From Fictibacillus phosphorivorans (GTDB lineage: Bacteria > Bacillota > Bacilli > Bacillales > Fictibacillaceae): a stretch of 61,075 bases of DNA. The stretch lies in the NCBI RefSeq assembly GCF_007673525.1, contig NZ_VDZU01000003.1, forward strand, positions 1-61,075. The letters are read 5' to 3'. The notes beneath the pieces are model-generated. The model made no database searches. It was not told the DNA's origin and saw only the letters and a list, made by a program, of their open reading frames with translations. A program made the translations under genes and the position numbers. This document shows positions 45,025-56,178 of the stretch, one piece after another (position 1 is the stretch's first letter; each line of letters opens with the position of its first letter).

Positions 45025-46325
45025 TGTTCCAGACAATCTCCAACATTATGCGTGTGGGTGATCTGAGAAACAAGATATTGTTTACACTTGCTATGCTGGT
45101 AGTGTTCCGTCTAGGAACATTTATCCCAGTACCAGGCGTAAATCGCGATGTACTGAAATTCAGTACAGGCGACAGTGCTAACATTTTTGGTTTTTTGAAT
45201 ACGTTTGGCGGTGGAGCTTTACAGAACTTCTCCATTTTCGCTATGGGTATCATGCCGTATATTACAGCATCGATCATCGTGCAGCTTCTGCAGATGGACG
45301 TTGTTCCTAAATTTACGGAGTGGAGTAAGCAAGGTGAAGTTGGGCGTAAGAAGTTAGCTCAATTCACTCGTTATGGAACTATTGTTCTTGGTTTTATCCA
45401 GGCAATCGGTATGTCTATCGGTTTTAACAATCTTTTCCCAGGACTTATTCAAAACCCTAGTATGTCTACGTATCTTTTTATCGCGTTAGTTTTAACTGCA
45501 GGTACTGCATTCTTAATGTGGTTAGGTGAGCAGATTACCCTTAAGGGGATTGGAAACGGAATTTCAGTTCTGATTTTTGCGGGGATTGCCGCAGCTATTC
45601 CTACAGCAGTTAACCAGCTTTTCACAACGCAATTTGAAGGTGGTAACGATCAGTTATTCATGCATATTGTAACGATTGTACTGCTTGCTCTTGCGATTGT
45701 ACTCATTATTATGGGTGTTATCTTTATTCAACAAGGTGTTCGGAAAATCCCGATTCAGTATGCAAAGCGAGTCGTTGGAACAAAGCCTGTTGGCGGCCAG
45801 TCAACTCATCTTCCGATTAAAGTTAATGCAGCAGGTGTTATCCCGGTTATCTTCGCGATTTCCTTGATCATCACGCCAAGAACTGTTGCTGGCTTCTTCG
45901 GACAGAATGATGTAACGACTTGGATTATCAACACGTTTGACTACACGAAACCAGTCGGAATGATTATATATGCGCTCCTTATTATTGGATTCTCGTATTT
46001 CTATACGTTCATCCAAGTAAATCCGGAGCAAATGGCGGAAAACTTAAAGAAGCAGGGTGGATACATTCCTGGCATTCGTCCAGGAGCTAACACTCAAACT
46101 TATATAACAAGAATTCTGTATCGATTAACATTTGTTGGATCTCTATTCCTGGCTGCAATTGCAGTCCTGCCAGTTGTCTTTACAGCAATTCCAGGTTTGA
46201 ACCTTCCGCCAGCCATTCAAATTGGTGGAACAAGCTTGCTGATTGTTGTAGGTGTGGCACTAGACACCATGAAGCAAATTGAGAGTCAGCTGATCAAGCG
46301 ACACTACAAAGGCTTCATAAAATAA
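45024..46325 (+). CDS. secY: Preprotein translocase subunit SecY
   Basis: SecY is the protein-conducting channel of the cytoplasmic membrane. The 433-aa sequence has ten hydrophobic spans, the plug/TM2 region GGGALQNFSIFAMGIMPYI (in part), and cytoplasmic loops 4-5 and 5-6 (GIRPGANTQTYI) used by SecA and the ribosome. It starts on the last base of rplO, coupling channel to ribosome synthesis. Confidence 0.97.
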   Translation: MFQTISNIMRVGDLRNKILFTLAMLVVFRLGTFIPVPGVNRDVLKFSTGDSANIFGFLNTFGGGALQNFSIFAMGIMPYITASIIVQLLQMDVVPKFTEWSKQGEVGRKKLAQFTRYGTIVLGFIQAIGMSIGFNNLFPGLIQNPSMSTYLFIALVLTAGTAFLMWLGEQITLKGIGNGISVLIFAGIAAAIPTAVNQLFTTQFEGGNDQLFMHIVTIVLLALAIVLIIMGVIFIQQGVRKIPIQYAKRVVGTKPVGGQSTHLPIKVNAAGVIPVIFAISLIITPRTVAGFFGQNDVTTWIINTFDYTKPVGMIIYALLIIGFSYFYTFIQVNPEQMAENLKKQGGYIPGIRPGANTQTYITRILYRLTFVGSLFLAAIAVLPVVFTAIPGLNLPPAIQIGGTSLLIVVGVALDTMKQIESQLIKRHYKGFIK

Positions 46326-46359
46326 GAGCACGGGAAGATTCATCTTCCCACATGCTCTT
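46324..46359 (+). other. Hairpin between secY and adk
   Basis: AAGAGCA pairs with TGCTCTT, and inside it GGGAAGAT pairs with ATCTTCCC. No T-run follows on either strand, so it is more likely an RNA processing or stability hairpin in the polycistronic message than a terminator. Confidence 0.5.
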
Positions 46360-46393
46360 AAAAAAAGACGATTGTGATTTATGGAGGGATTAG

Positions 46394-47790
<1,397 letters not shown>

Positions 47791-47804
47791 GTGAAGGTGA
47801 TGAG

Positions 47805-48128
47805 ATGGTAAGCGAATCTGATTCGGTACCGAGCATAGGTCAACTAGTTCGGATACTAAAAGGAAGAGACGCAGATCGGTTAGGTGTGATTGTCGGTATT
47901 CTCGATGGACGTTTCGTCCTCGTAGCAGATGGTGACAAGAGAAAGTTTGATCGAGCCAAGCGCAAGAACCTAAACCACTTAGAGCTGCTGGATTTTACTT
48001 CTCCGGAAGTTGTTAAAAGCATTCTTGAAACAGGTCGTGTAACCAATGGCAAATTGCGTTATGCAGTAGCGAAGTTTTCCGACGAGAAAGTCATTGCTCT
48101 GAAGAAGGGAGATCAAGTCGATGGCTAA
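47805..48128 (+). CDS. ybzG: KOW-domain RNA-binding protein YbzG
   Basis: A 107-aa protein with a KOW-like N-terminal part ([21 protein letters not shown], about 12-32) and a basic [17 protein letters not shown] stretch. Its place between map and infA is conserved in Bacillus. It may bind rRNA or an mRNA leader, but its job is unknown. Overlaps infA by 8 bases. Confidence 0.82.
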   Translation: MVSESDSVPSIGQLVRILKGRDADRLGVIVGILDGRFVLVADGDKRKFDRAKRKNLNHLELLDFTSPEVVKSILETGRVTNGKLRYAVAKFSDEKVIALKKGDQVDG

Positions 48129-48339
48129 AGATGATGTTATTGAGGTCGAAGGTACAGTAATTGAACCTCTTCCGAACGCCATGTTTCGTGTTGAACTAGA
48201 AAACGGACACAAAGTTCTAGCGCACGTTTCTGGAAAGATTCGTATGCACTACATTCGAATTCTTCCAGGGGATAAAGTAACCGTAGAATTGTCTCCGTAT
48301 GACTTATCACGTGGTCGTATAACGTATCGTTTTAAATAA
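48121..48339 (+). CDS. infA: Translation initiation factor IF-1
   Basis: IF-1 occupies the 30S A site during initiation. The 72-aa OB-fold protein has [30 protein letters not shown] (shown in part by its first residues) and the [25 protein letters not shown] segment. Complete and typical. Confidence 0.97.
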   Translation: MAKDDVIEVEGTVIEPLPNAMFRVELENGHKVLAHVSGKIRMHYIRILPGDKVTVELSPYDLSRGRITYRFK

Positions 48340-48371
48340 TCAATGTACTCCGTGACATAAGGAGGTTATAA

Positions 48372-48488
<117 letters not shown>

Positions 48489-48509
48489 TATACAGGAGGT
48501 GCAAAAATT

Positions 48510-48875
48510 ATGGCACGTGTTGCAGGTGTAGATATTCCTCGTGATAAGCGAGTAGTAATCTCTTTAACATACATCTTCGGTATCGGTAAAACAAAAGCAC
48601 AGCAAATTCTTGCTGGAGCTGGAGTTTCTGAAGATACACGCGTTCGTGATCTTACTGAAGATGAATTAAATAAAATCCGCGAAGTCATCGATGGACACAA
48701 AGTGGAAGGTGACCTTCGTCGTGAAGTATCACTAAACATCAAGCGTCTAATCGAGATCGGAGCATATCGTGGTGTTCGTCATCGTCGTGGATTACCAGTA
48801 CGTGGTCAAAACACGAAGAACAACTCCCGTACTCGTAAAGGACCTCGTCGTACAGTAGCGAATAAGAAAAAGTAA
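48510..48875 (+). CDS. rpsM: 30S ribosomal protein S13
   Basis: S13 contacts P-site tRNA and bridges B1a/B1b. The 121-aa protein has [20 protein letters not shown] and the basic C-terminal tail [16 protein letters not shown]. Starts the alpha-operon part. Confidence 0.97.
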   Translation: MARVAGVDIPRDKRVVISLTYIFGIGKTKAQQILAGAGVSEDTRVRDLTEDELNKIREVIDGHKVEGDLRREVSLNIKRLIEIGAYRGVRHRRGLPVRGQNTKNNSRTRKGPRRTVANKKK

Positions 48876-48895
48876 GTAAAGGAGGTAAACTCTAA

Positions 48896-49291
48896 ATGGC
48901 AAAAGCACGTAAGACTAATACACGTAAACGTCGTGTCAAAAAGAATGTTGAAGTCGGCGTAGCACATATCCGTTCTACATTCAACAACACGATCATTACG
49001 ATCACTGACACGCACGGGAACGCAATCTCTTGGGCGACTGCTGGTCACCTAGGATTTAAAGGTTCTCGTAAGTCTACTCCGTTCGCAGCACAAATGGCAG
49101 CTGAAACAGCTGGTAAAACTGCAATGGAACATGGTATGAAAACGTTGGAAGTATCCGTTAAAGGACCTGGTGCTGGACGTGAAGCAGCAATCCGTGCCCT
49201 TCAAGCGGTAGGCTTAGAAGTAACAGCTATTCGTGACGTTACTCCTGTACCTCACAACGGTTGCCGCCCGCCAAAACGCCGTCGCGTGTAA
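48896..49291 (+). CDS. rpsK: 30S ribosomal protein S11
   Basis: S11 forms the 30S platform with S18/S21. The 131-aa sequence has [23 protein letters not shown] and ends with the conserved [17 protein letters not shown]. Confidence 0.97.
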   Translation: MAKARKTNTRKRRVKKNVEVGVAHIRSTFNNTIITITDTHGNAISWATAGHLGFKGSRKSTPFAAQMAAETAGKTAMEHGMKTLEVSVKGPGAGREAAIRALQAVGLEVTAIRDVTPVPHNGCRPPKRRRV

Positions 49292-49382
49292 CAATATACA
49301 CGGTATATATTTCTATAACTTGTCTATAATGGTTATAGTGAAAGTTTTGGTAAATGATAAGTCGGAATGCCTATGGGGAATT

Positions 49383-49404
49383 TCGGCTGGAAATCTCCAG
49401 CCGA
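49383..49404 (+). other. Strong hairpin in the rpsK-rpoA spacer
   Basis: TCGGCTGGA pairs perfectly with TCCAGCCGA around a 4-base loop, 31 bases before rpoA. No T-run follows. The 143-base spacer is unusually long within this tight cluster. It may be a processing site or an autoregulatory leader; no known class was matched. Confidence 0.55.
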
Positions 49405-49434
49405 GATTCGACGTTTGAAGGAGGGTTCAGTTGA

Positions 49435-50379
49435 ATGATCGAAATCGAAATGCCAAGAATTGAGACGGTTGAAATCAGCGACGATGCCACATACGGAAAG
49501 TTTGTTGTTGAACCACTTGAACGTGGATACGGGACTACACTAGGCAACTCCTTGCGTCGTATCTTGTTGTCCTCACTACCTGGTGCAGCAGTTACATCTA
49601 TTCAGATCAATGGCGTATTGCATGAGTTCTCTACAGTTGAAGGTGTAGTTGAAGATGTTACAACCATCATCTTAAACCTAAAGAAACTTGCAATGAAGAT
49701 TTACTCTGATGAAGAGAAGACACTTGAAATCGATGTACAAGGTGACGGTGTTGTAACAGCTGGCGACATTACGCATGACAGCGATGTTGAAGTCCTTAAC
49801 CCGGATCTTCATATCGCAACACTAGCAAAAGGAGCTCATTTCCAAATGAAGCTTCATGCGAAACGTGGTCGTGGTTATGTACAGGCAGAAGGCAATAAAC
49901 GCGAAGACCTGCCGATCGGAGTAATTCCTGTTGATTCGATTTACACGCCAATTTCGCGTGTGAACTATCAAGTGGAAAACACTCGTGTAGGACAAGTAAC
50001 AAACTATGATAAGCTAACGCTTGATGTATGGACAGATGGGAGCATTCGTCCAGAGGAAGCAGTTTCTCTTGGTGCGAAGATCATTAGCGAACATTTAAAC
50101 ATTTTTGTTGGCTTAACAGATCAAGCTCAGAACGCTGAGATTATGGTAGAAAAAGAAGAAGATCAAAAAGAAAAAGTACTTGAGATGACGATCGAAGAAC
50201 TTGATCTTTCTGTTCGTTCTTATAACTGCCTAAAGCGTGCTGGCATTAATACAGTTCAAGAACTTGCGAATAAGTCTGAAGAAGACATGATGAAAGTACG
50301 CAACCTTGGAAAGAAATCTCTTGAAGAAGTTCAAGAGAAACTTGAAGAGCTAGGTCTTTCATTACGCGCTGACGATTAA
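49435..50379 (+). CDS. rpoA: RNA polymerase alpha subunit
   Basis: Alpha dimers nucleate RNA polymerase assembly, and the C-terminal domain binds UP elements and activators. The 314-aa protein has the N-terminal domain ([21 protein letters not shown]) and the CTD with [22 protein letters not shown] and the [15 protein letters not shown] motif. Confidence 0.98.
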   Translation: MIEIEMPRIETVEISDDATYGKFVVEPLERGYGTTLGNSLRRILLSSLPGAAVTSIQINGVLHEFSTVEGVVEDVTTIILNLKKLAMKIYSDEEKTLEIDVQGDGVVTAGDITHDSDVEVLNPDLHIATLAKGAHFQMKLHAKRGRGYVQAEGNKREDLPIGVIPVDSIYTPISRVNYQVENTRVGQVTNYDKLTLDVWTDGSIRPEEAVSLGAKIISEHLNIFVGLTDQAQNAEIMVEKEEDQKEKVLEMTIEELDLSVRSYNCLKRAGINTVQELANKSEEDMMKVRNLGKKSLEEVQEKLEELGLSLRADD

Positions 50380-50437
50380 TTCGTAATACGCGCTTTTTCA
50401 AGACGAGAGAGAAACGCGCAGAGGAGGGAATACAAGC

Positions 50438-50800
50438 ATGGGATACCAAAAGTTAGGTCGTGTATCTGCGGTTCGTAAAGCAATGCTTCGTGATTTAGCT
50501 ACTGATTTAATCATCAACGAGCGTATTGAAACTACAGAAGCACGTGCAAAAGAAGTTCGTAAATTTGCTGAGAAAATGATTACGCTTGGTAAGCGTGGAG
50601 ACCTTCATGCTCGCCGTCAAGCTGCATCGTTCCTTCGTAACGAAGTAGCAGACGCTGAGTCTGGACAAAGATCTCTACAAAAGCTTTTCAGTGATCTTGC
50701 ACCTCGCTATGCAGAGCGTAACGGTGGTTACACTCGCATCGCAAAAATCGGCCCTCGCCGTGGTGATGGTGCACCAATGGTTATCATTGAATTAGTTTAA
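50438..50800 (+). CDS. rplQ: 50S ribosomal protein L17
   Basis: The 120-aa L17 begins [24 protein letters not shown] and has [22 protein letters not shown]. It is the last gene of the S10-spc-alpha cluster, with a terminator right after it. Confidence 0.98.
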   Translation: MGYQKLGRVSAVRKAMLRDLATDLIINERIETTEARAKEVRKFAEKMITLGKRGDLHARRQAASFLRNEVADAESGQRSLQKLFSDLAPRYAERNGGYTRIAKIGPRRGDGAPMVIIELV

Positions 50801-50811
50801 TAAAACGTATG

Positions 50812-50856
50812 AAAGGGCGGGATCAAGTCTTCAATGACAATCTTGCCCTTTTTTAT
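50812..50856 (+). terminator. Terminator of the S10-spc-alpha cluster
   Basis: AAAGGGCGGGAT pairs with ATCTTGCCCTTT, allowing a G-T pair and a loop with internal CAAG/ATTG pairing, followed by TTTTT. Begins 11 bases after the rplQ stop. Confidence 0.85.
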
Positions 50857-50887
50857 TTTATCGAAAATTCAAGTGGATTTTCGAAAG

Positions 50888-51015
50888 GTTGATTTGCGCT
50901 CCAGGTGCTCGCTTTCCGCGGGGCAGGCGGTGAGCCCCTTGCCGCTTTGCGCCCTTAAGGGTCTCACCTGACCGCTTGTCCCGCAGGAGTCTCGCACCTT
51001 GCGCTCCAATCAACT
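50888..51015 (+). repeat. Dispersed palindromic repeat, copy D (reference copy)
   Basis: This 128-bp copy shows the fold best. From outside in: GTTGATT/AATCAAC ends, GCGC/GCGC, AGGTGC/GCACCT, GCGGG/CCCGC, CA/TG, GGCGG/CCGC, GAG-CCCTT/AAGGG-TCTC, and an apical CGC-TTT-GCG. Almost the whole element forms one long interrupted hairpin. It lies directly after the rplQ terminator. It codes for nothing plausible. Confidence 0.9.
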
Positions 51016-51116
51016 AGTCAATGAAGCTCGAACTTTTTGAAAGCACCTTGTTATTAAAGACTAATATCGAGCAGAGAGCAGCTTAGAATGAGCAGCAGTT
51101 AAGAGGAGGATGTCAC

Positions 51117-51947
51117 ATGGAAAACATCATTACCGTTAAAGATGTGACCTTTAGTTATCCGGGAGAAGAGACACCTACACTTAAAGGTGTATCGCTAGAC
51201 GTGCATAAAGGGGAATGGCTTTCGATCGTGGGCCATAACGGCTCTGGAAAGTCCACGTTGGCAAAAATGCTCAACGGACTGTTGTTGCCTAGTGAAGGTG
51301 CTGTAAATGTCTCACAGTACACGACAGGCCTTCCTGACGACATTTGGGAAGTGAGAAGACTTGTAGGAATGGTCTTTCAAAATCCAGATAACCAGTTCGT
51401 AGGAACGAGCGTACAAGATGATATCGCGTTTGGACTTGAGAATTTTGGAGTTCCGCGAGACGAGATGGTTAAGCGTATCAATGAAAGTGTAGCAAGAGTG
51501 GGCATGGAAGCTTTCTTAAACCAGGAACCTCATCAGTTATCTGGTGGTCAGAAGCAAAGAGTGGCAATCGCTGGGATATTGGCGCAAAAACCTTCTGTTA
51601 TCGTATTGGATGAGGCGACATCGATGCTTGATCCGATAGGTAGGATCGAAGTCATCGATACCGTGCGCGAACTGAATAAAAAAGAAGGCATCACTGTCAT
51701 CTCCATCACTCATGATTTAGAGGAAGCGCTAAGTGCAGACAGAGTTGTCGTTATGAAAATGGGAGAGAAGGCAGCTGAGGGCGTACCTGAAGATATTTTT
51801 CAGCAGCGTGAACTGTTGAAATCGGCCGGTCTGGATTTACCGTTTTCACTAAAGTTAAGTGAGGCTCTTCGCCATCAAGGTGTGGAGCTTGATAAAAGCT
51901 ATTTAACGCAGGAAGAGCTGGTGAATGCATTATGGAAATTAGCATAA
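51117..51947 (+). CDS. ecfA1: ECF transporter ATPase EcfA1
   Basis: One of two ATP-binding subunits of the energy-coupling factor module that powers several vitamin/metal S-component transporters. The 276-aa sequence has Walker A GHNGSGKST (about 39-47), Q-loop VFQNPDNQ, signature LSGGQKQRVAIA, Walker B VIVLDEATSMLD and the H-loop. It overlaps ecfA2 by 16 bases. No S component is encoded here, so the substrate is supplied by S proteins elsewhere. Confidence 0.96.
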   Translation: MENIITVKDVTFSYPGEETPTLKGVSLDVHKGEWLSIVGHNGSGKSTLAKMLNGLLLPSEGAVNVSQYTTGLPDDIWEVRRLVGMVFQNPDNQFVGTSVQDDIAFGLENFGVPRDEMVKRINESVARVGMEAFLNQEPHQLSGGQKQRVAIAGILAQKPSVIVLDEATSMLDPIGRIEVIDTVRELNKKEGITVISITHDLEEALSADRVVVMKMGEKAAEGVPEDIFQQRELLKSAGLDLPFSLKLSEALRHQGVELDKSYLTQEELVNALWKLA

Positions 51948-52798
51948 ACCGTCTAGAGCATAAATACATGGAGGGAACTCCGTTCGAGAGACGGGCGCTG
52001 CATGATATTAACCTCGATATTCCGGATGGTACATTCCTTGCTTTGATCGGACATACCGGCTCTGGAAAGTCGACGCTTATCCAGCATCTAAACGGACTGT
52101 TAAAGCCTTCTGCAGGTTCGATTAAGATGGGCAGTACGGAACTTAAAGCTGGCGGCAAGAAGCAAGATTTAAAATCCCTTCGAAAAAAAGCCGGAATTGT
52201 ATTTCAGTATCCTGAACATCAGCTTTTTGAGGAAACGGTAGAAAAAGATATCATGTTCGGTCCGCGGAATTTTGGTGTGTCAGAAGAAAGCGCGAAGCAA
52301 ACAGCTGCTAGAGTGATCGAGATGGTTGGACTTCCAGAGGGTGTTCTAACTAAGTCTCCCTTTGACTTAAGCGGCGGCCAGATGCGCCGAGTGGCGATTG
52401 CGGGCGTACTTGCCATGAATCCCGAAGTGCTGATCTTGGACGAGCCTACAGCAGGTCTAGATCCAGCTGGGCGTGTAGAGATTATGGAGTTGTTCTATTC
52501 CCTGCATGAAAGAAACAACCTTACTACGATACTTGTTACTCACAGTATGGAGGATGCGTCGAGATATGCAGATGAGATCGCCGTGATGCATAAAGGTGAA
52601 CTGTATCTCCATGGCAAGCCGACTGATATCTTTAATGAACGAGAAGCACTAAAGAAAGCGGGATTAGATGTGCCAGAGACCGTTCAATTTTTACAAAAAT
52701 GGAACGAGAAGTCTGGACTGAATCTTGCTTTAACGAAGTTTACAGTTGAAGAACTGGCTAAACAAGTTAGTCAGAGTCTGAAGAAGAGGGGGAACTAA
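51932..52798 (+). CDS. ecfA2: ECF transporter ATPase EcfA2
   Basis: Second ATPase of the ECF module. The 288-aa protein has GHTGSGKST (about 40-48), [31 protein letters not shown] and VTHSMEDA. As in the family, A1 and A2 form a heterodimer with EcfT. Start at ATG 51932, inside the end of ecfA1, indicates coupled translation. Confidence 0.96.
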   Translation: MEISINRLEHKYMEGTPFERRALHDINLDIPDGTFLALIGHTGSGKSTLIQHLNGLLKPSAGSIKMGSTELKAGGKKQDLKSLRKKAGIVFQYPEHQLFEETVEKDIMFGPRNFGVSEESAKQTAARVIEMVGLPEGVLTKSPFDLSGGQMRRVAIAGVLAMNPEVLILDEPTAGLDPAGRVEIMELFYSLHERNNLTTILVTHSMEDASRYADEIAVMHKGELYLHGKPTDIFNEREALKKAGLDVPETVQFLQKWNEKSGLNLALTKFTVEELAKQVSQSLKKRGN

Positions 52799-52799
52799 T

Positions 52800-53597
52800 A
52801 TGCTGCAGAATGTCATTATCGGGCAGTATTATCCAGCTTCCTCTCCACTTCATCGAATGGATTCACGTTCGAAGCTTATTGCTGCCTTTTTCTATTTGTT
52901 TATCGTCTTTCTGGCGAACAACTGGGTGACTTATGGTGTACTGATCGCTTTTACGGTGGTAACGATTAGTTTGTCAAAAGTTCCATTTCGTTTTTTATAT
53001 AAAGGATTAAAGCCAATTCTGTTACTCGTCGTATTTACGATGCTTTTGCATATTTTCTTAACAAAAGAAGGCGATCTGCTTTATAAAGCGGGCTTTCTTG
53101 AAATTTACGAAGGCGGAGTGATTCAAGGGATATTCATCGCACTAAGGCTATTACTCCTTGTTATGATGACGTCGCTTTTGACCTTAACCACAACACCGAT
53201 CGATATTACAGACGGTTTGGAGCACTTGTTAGGACCTTTGAAAAAGTGGAGACTTCCTGTTCATGAATTCGCGTTAATGATGTCGATCTCACTTAGATTT
53301 ATTCCAACACTTTTACAAGAGACCGAAAAGATCATGAAAGCACAGATGGCACGTGGTGCTGATTTCACGAGTGGGCCGATAAAAGAACGAGCAAAGGCTT
53401 TTGTACCGCTTTTGGTTCCGTTATTCGTTTCATCGTTTAAGCGGGCGGAAGAACTCGCTCTTGCGATGGAAGCGAGAGGATACCGAGGTGGTGAAGGCAG
53501 AACTCGTCTTCGTGCGCTAGAGTGGCATCAGCGTGATACGTTTGCTCTCATTTTACTAGCACTGCTGACGCTTTCGCTATTCTTATTACGCAATTAA
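52800..53597 (+). CDS. ecfT: ECF transporter transmembrane subunit EcfT
   Basis: EcfT couples the ATPases to S components. The 265-aa protein has about five hydrophobic spans and the two cytoplasmic coupling helices marked by the Ala-Arg-Gly motifs MARGAD and MEARGYR. It starts one base after the ecfA2 stop and precedes truA by 12 bases. Confidence 0.96.
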   Translation: MLQNVIIGQYYPASSPLHRMDSRSKLIAAFFYLFIVFLANNWVTYGVLIAFTVVTISLSKVPFRFLYKGLKPILLLVVFTMLLHIFLTKEGDLLYKAGFLEIYEGGVIQGIFIALRLLLLVMMTSLLTLTTTPIDITDGLEHLLGPLKKWRLPVHEFALMMSISLRFIPTLLQETEKIMKAQMARGADFTSGPIKERAKAFVPLLVPLFVSSFKRAEELALAMEARGYRGGEGRTRLRALEWHQRDTFALILLALLTLSLFLLRN

Positions 53598-53609
53598 AGG
53601 AGATTGAAC

Positions 53610-54362
53610 ATGGCTCGTATGAAAGTAACCGTAGCCTATGACGGTACTGAGTTTGCCGGATACCAAATACAGCCTAGCGGCAGAACGGTGCAAGGAACGA
53701 TTCAGGCCGTACTGCAAAAGATGCACAAAGGGGAACCTGTAGGCATCTATGCCTCAGGACGCACGGATGCGGGTGTTCATGCGATCGGTCAAGTGTTTCA
53801 TTTTGATACACATATGGAGATTCCTTCTAATGCTTGGGGAAAGGCATTGAATGCGATGCTTCCTAATGATATTCTAATAAAAGACATTGAGATGGTCAGC
53901 GATTCGTTTCATTCTCGATTTTCTGCAACAGCTAAAGAGTATCACTATAAAATTTTTAGAAGTAAGCAACCAGATGTGTTCCAAAGAAATCATATGTTTC
54001 ATTTTCCCTATTCATTAAACGTAGAGGATATGAAGCAAGCTGCGTCGTTATTTTTAGGCACACATGACTTTACCTCATTTTCCTCAGCAAAGTCCGAAGT
54101 TGAAGATAAAGTTCGTACGATCTTTGCTTTAGATGTTGAAGAACAGGGGGATGTCCTAACGCTGAAGGTAAGAGGCAGCGGGTTTTTATATAACATGGTC
54201 CGCATTCTTGTTGGTACACTTTTAGAAGTTGGACAAGGAAAGCGAAACCCAGATGAGATCTCTGCGATTATAAAAAGCAAGGACCGTGCGTTCGCTGGTA
54301 AAACAGCTCCGGCAAACGGACTCTATCTCTTTCGTGTAGATTATGCAGATAAAACGGAATAA
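53610..54362 (+). CDS. truA: tRNA pseudouridine(38-40) synthase TruA
   Basis: TruA makes pseudouridine at positions 38-40 of the tRNA anticodon arm. The 250-aa sequence has the catalytic aspartate in SGRTDAGVHA (about 49-58) and the RHSFSSAKSEVEDKVRTI-like DFTSFSSAKSEVEDK region. I prefer ATG 53610, after AAAGGAG, over TTG 53604 inside the ribosome-site region. Confidence 0.96.
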   Translation: MARMKVTVAYDGTEFAGYQIQPSGRTVQGTIQAVLQKMHKGEPVGIYASGRTDAGVHAIGQVFHFDTHMEIPSNAWGKALNAMLPNDILIKDIEMVSDSFHSRFSATAKEYHYKIFRSKQPDVFQRNHMFHFPYSLNVEDMKQAASLFLGTHDFTSFSSAKSEVEDKVRTIFALDVEEQGDVLTLKVRGSGFLYNMVRILVGTLLEVGQGKRNPDEISAIIKSKDRAFAGKTAPANGLYLFRVDYADKTE

Positions 54363-54376
54363 TATTTAGGATACGC

Positions 54377-54405
54377 TTGACATCGTTGTTTATATATTAT
54401 AAGAT
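54377..54405 (+). promoter_or_regulatory. SigA-type promoter of rplM-rpsI
   Basis: Perfect TTGACA (54377-54382), a 17-bp spacer and TAAGAT (54400-54405). The transcript start would be about 100 bases before rplM, at the edge of the leader. Confidence 0.7.
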
Positions 54406-54409
54406 ATTA

Positions 54410-54482
54410 TTTGGTATTTCTACAGATATCGTCCACATGCCCCGTGTAGATATCTCGGGAAATGTTCACATGAATATAATGA
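54410..54482 (+). promoter_or_regulatory. Likely L13 leader
   Basis: The leader contains AGATATC (about 54424) paired with GATATCT (about 54448), with an inner CCACATG/CGTGTAG segment, just ahead of rplM. Position and size fit the L13 leader known from Bacilli; the assignment rests mainly on context. Confidence 0.6.
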
Positions 54483-54513
54483 AATTTGATTGAAGATACA
54501 GGAGGGAAAACAC

Positions 54514-54951
54514 ATGCGTACGACTTTCATGGCGAAAGCTTCTGAAGTAGAACGTAAATGGTTTGTGATCGACGCTGAAGGCAAAACACTTGGACGTCTA
54601 TCCAGTGAAGTTGCATCTATCCTTCGCGGTAAGCATAAGCCTATTTATACACCACACGTTGACACTGGTGATCACGTAATCATCATCAACGCTGAGAAGA
54701 TTGAATTAACAGGTAAGAAATTAACAGACAAAATTTACTACCGCCACACTGGTCACCCAGGTGGACTGCGTACGAGAACTGCATTAGAAATGCGTACAAC
54801 TCGTCCAGTTCAAATGCTTGAGCTAGCAATCAAAGGTATGCTTCCAAAGAACAGCCTTGGTCGCCAAATGTTCAAAAAGCTTCACGTTTACGCTGGAGCT
54901 GAGCACAACAACCAAGCACAAAAACCTGAAAACTACGAGTTACGCGGATAA
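54514..54951 (+). CDS. rplM: 50S ribosomal protein L13
   Basis: L13 is an early 50S assembly protein. The 145-aa product starts [18 protein letters not shown] at ATG 54514, after GGAGGG; the TTG at 54490 upstream is rejected. [21 protein letters not shown] (in part) is typical. Confidence 0.97.
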   Translation: MRTTFMAKASEVERKWFVIDAEGKTLGRLSSEVASILRGKHKPIYTPHVDTGDHVIIINAEKIELTGKKLTDKIYYRHTGHPGGLRTRTALEMRTTRPVQMLELAIKGMLPKNSLGRQMFKKLHVYAGAEHNNQAQKPENYELRG

Positions 54952-54967
54952 AAAGGAGGGTATTTAC

Positions 54968-55360
54968 GTGGCACAAGTACAATATTATGGCACTGGACGT
55001 CGTAAGCACTCCGTAGCGCGTGTACGATTAGTTCCTGGTGAAGGCCGTATCGTAATCAACGGACGTGACATTGACGAATTTTTCGGATTAGAAACTTTAA
55101 AGCTTATCGTTAAGCAACCACTTAACACAACTGAAACAACTGACAAGTATGACGTATTAGTTACTGTTCATGGCGGTGGATACACTGGACAAGCAGGAGC
55201 TATCCGTCACGGTATCTCTCGTGCGCTTCTAGAAGCAGATCCTGAGTACCGCGGTTCTCTTAAAGCAGCTGGATTCCTTACTCGTGACGCTCGTATGAAA
55301 GAGCGTAAGAAGTACGGACTTAAAGGCGCTCGTCGTGCACCTCAGTTCTCAAAACGTTAA
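54968..55360 (+). CDS. rpsI: 30S ribosomal protein S9
   Basis: S9 reaches the P-site tRNA with its C-terminal KR tail (PQFSKR here). The 130-aa protein starts at GTG 54968 ([20 protein letters not shown]) after AAAGGAGG; the frame is open into rplM but that part is not used. Forms an operon with rplM. Confidence 0.97.
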   Translation: MAQVQYYGTGRRKHSVARVRLVPGEGRIVINGRDIDEFFGLETLKLIVKQPLNTTETTDKYDVLVTVHGGGYTGQAGAIRHGISRALLEADPEYRGSLKAAGFLTRDARMKERKKYGLKGARRAPQFSKR

Positions 55361-55378
55361 TTCTTATTACGTTTATCA

Positions 55379-55417
55379 AAACCCTGTTCTCTTTTTTAGA
55401 GAGCGGGGTTTTTTGTT
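55379..55417 (+). terminator. Terminator after rpsI
   Basis: AACCCTGTTCTCT pairs with AGAGAGCGGGGTT, with two weak positions, followed by TTTTT. It closes the rplM-rpsI operon. Confidence 0.9.
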
Positions 55418-55430
55418 TGTGATGAATCAC

Positions 55431-55540
55431 GTCTGATTCGGGAGATCGGGTCTAATTCCGGAACCATTAATCCTAAAATCAAGAAAATTGAGTCTTAATC
55501 CAAATAATTAAGTCGAAACCAGAAAAATTAAGTCTAACGA
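55431..55540. repeat. 21-bp-phased word array 5 (GTCTAATT / AATTAAGTC)
   Basis: GTC-type words start at 55431, 55450, 55471 (degenerate TCC), 55492, 55512 and 55532, spaced 19, 21, 21, 20 and 20 bp. In the last units the word reads AATTAAGTC (55506, 55526), the exact reverse complement of the word of array 1. It lies between the rpsI terminator and ybaK. Confidence 0.72.
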
Positions 55541-55672
55541 CTATTTTGTTCTGCAAATATCCCCGCCGCATGCAGTAAAGAGTTATTCCCATCTTTTATG
55601 TAGTGTCGTGAATCCATCTCTGGAGAAAATATAGATATGGAAAAACACAACATGATGAAAGGGGAGGCAACA

Positions 55673-56113
55673 ATGGCAATTGTATTAAACAACTTTAAAG
55701 AAAAGCAGCGTTTCAAAAAAGAAACGTTCGAGCGGAAAGTACTTCGGGACTTATCCCTTGCTAACATAAAAAAAGAATTTCAACGTTTGTTTCAACCATT
55801 TTTTCAATACTCGCTTCTTTATCAAAATGACATTGAAGATGCATGCATCGACTTGGCGATCGATTCTTATCTTTTAGGAGCAGGCTATAGCAGGTTTGCG
55901 TATCACGGGGAAACGTTAGAAAAGATTAAGGAGAGGTCTTATGCTAAACAAAAGGCAATCGCAGACGGTCTTTTTGAATATTGGCAGTTCTGGTGCTGGG
56001 GAACAGAGATGATGATGGAATCCCTTCATCTATGCTGTGAGGCATTCGTTCATATTTGGTGGATGGAAGGCTATAAAAACGGTGAAAAACGCTACCGCAT
56101 GAAGCTGCAATAA
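55673..56113 (+). CDS. ybaK: Conserved protein YbaK (DUF2521 type)
   Basis: A 146-aa protein of unknown function found at this place in Bacillus. It is Phe/Trp-rich toward the end (WQFWCWGTEMMM, IWWMEGYKNGEKR) and lacks a signal peptide. I start at ATG 55673, directly after GGGGAGG, not at ATG 55637. In B. subtilis ybaJ lies between rpsI and ybaK; it is missing here and an array occupies the gap. Confidence 0.85.
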   Translation: MAIVLNNFKEKQRFKKETFERKVLRDLSLANIKKEFQRLFQPFFQYSLLYQNDIEDACIDLAIDSYLLGAGYSRFAYHGETLEKIKERSYAKQKAIADGLFEYWQFWCWGTEMMMESLHLCCEAFVHIWWMEGYKNGEKRYRMKLQ

Positions 56114-56178
56114 TCAGTTATAAATTTCTTCTTGTCCCATATACATAATGTTATATGGCTTGTATAGGGGGACGAAAC

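Noticed and set aside
46324..46359. Terminator between secY and adk
   Set aside because: The stem is good but neither strand has a T-run after it, and adk-map belong to the same cluster; kept as a hairpin only.
54857..54967. N-terminal extension of S9 into rplM
   Set aside because: The frame is open, but the GTG at 54968 has an AAAGGAGG ribosome site and gives exactly the family length.
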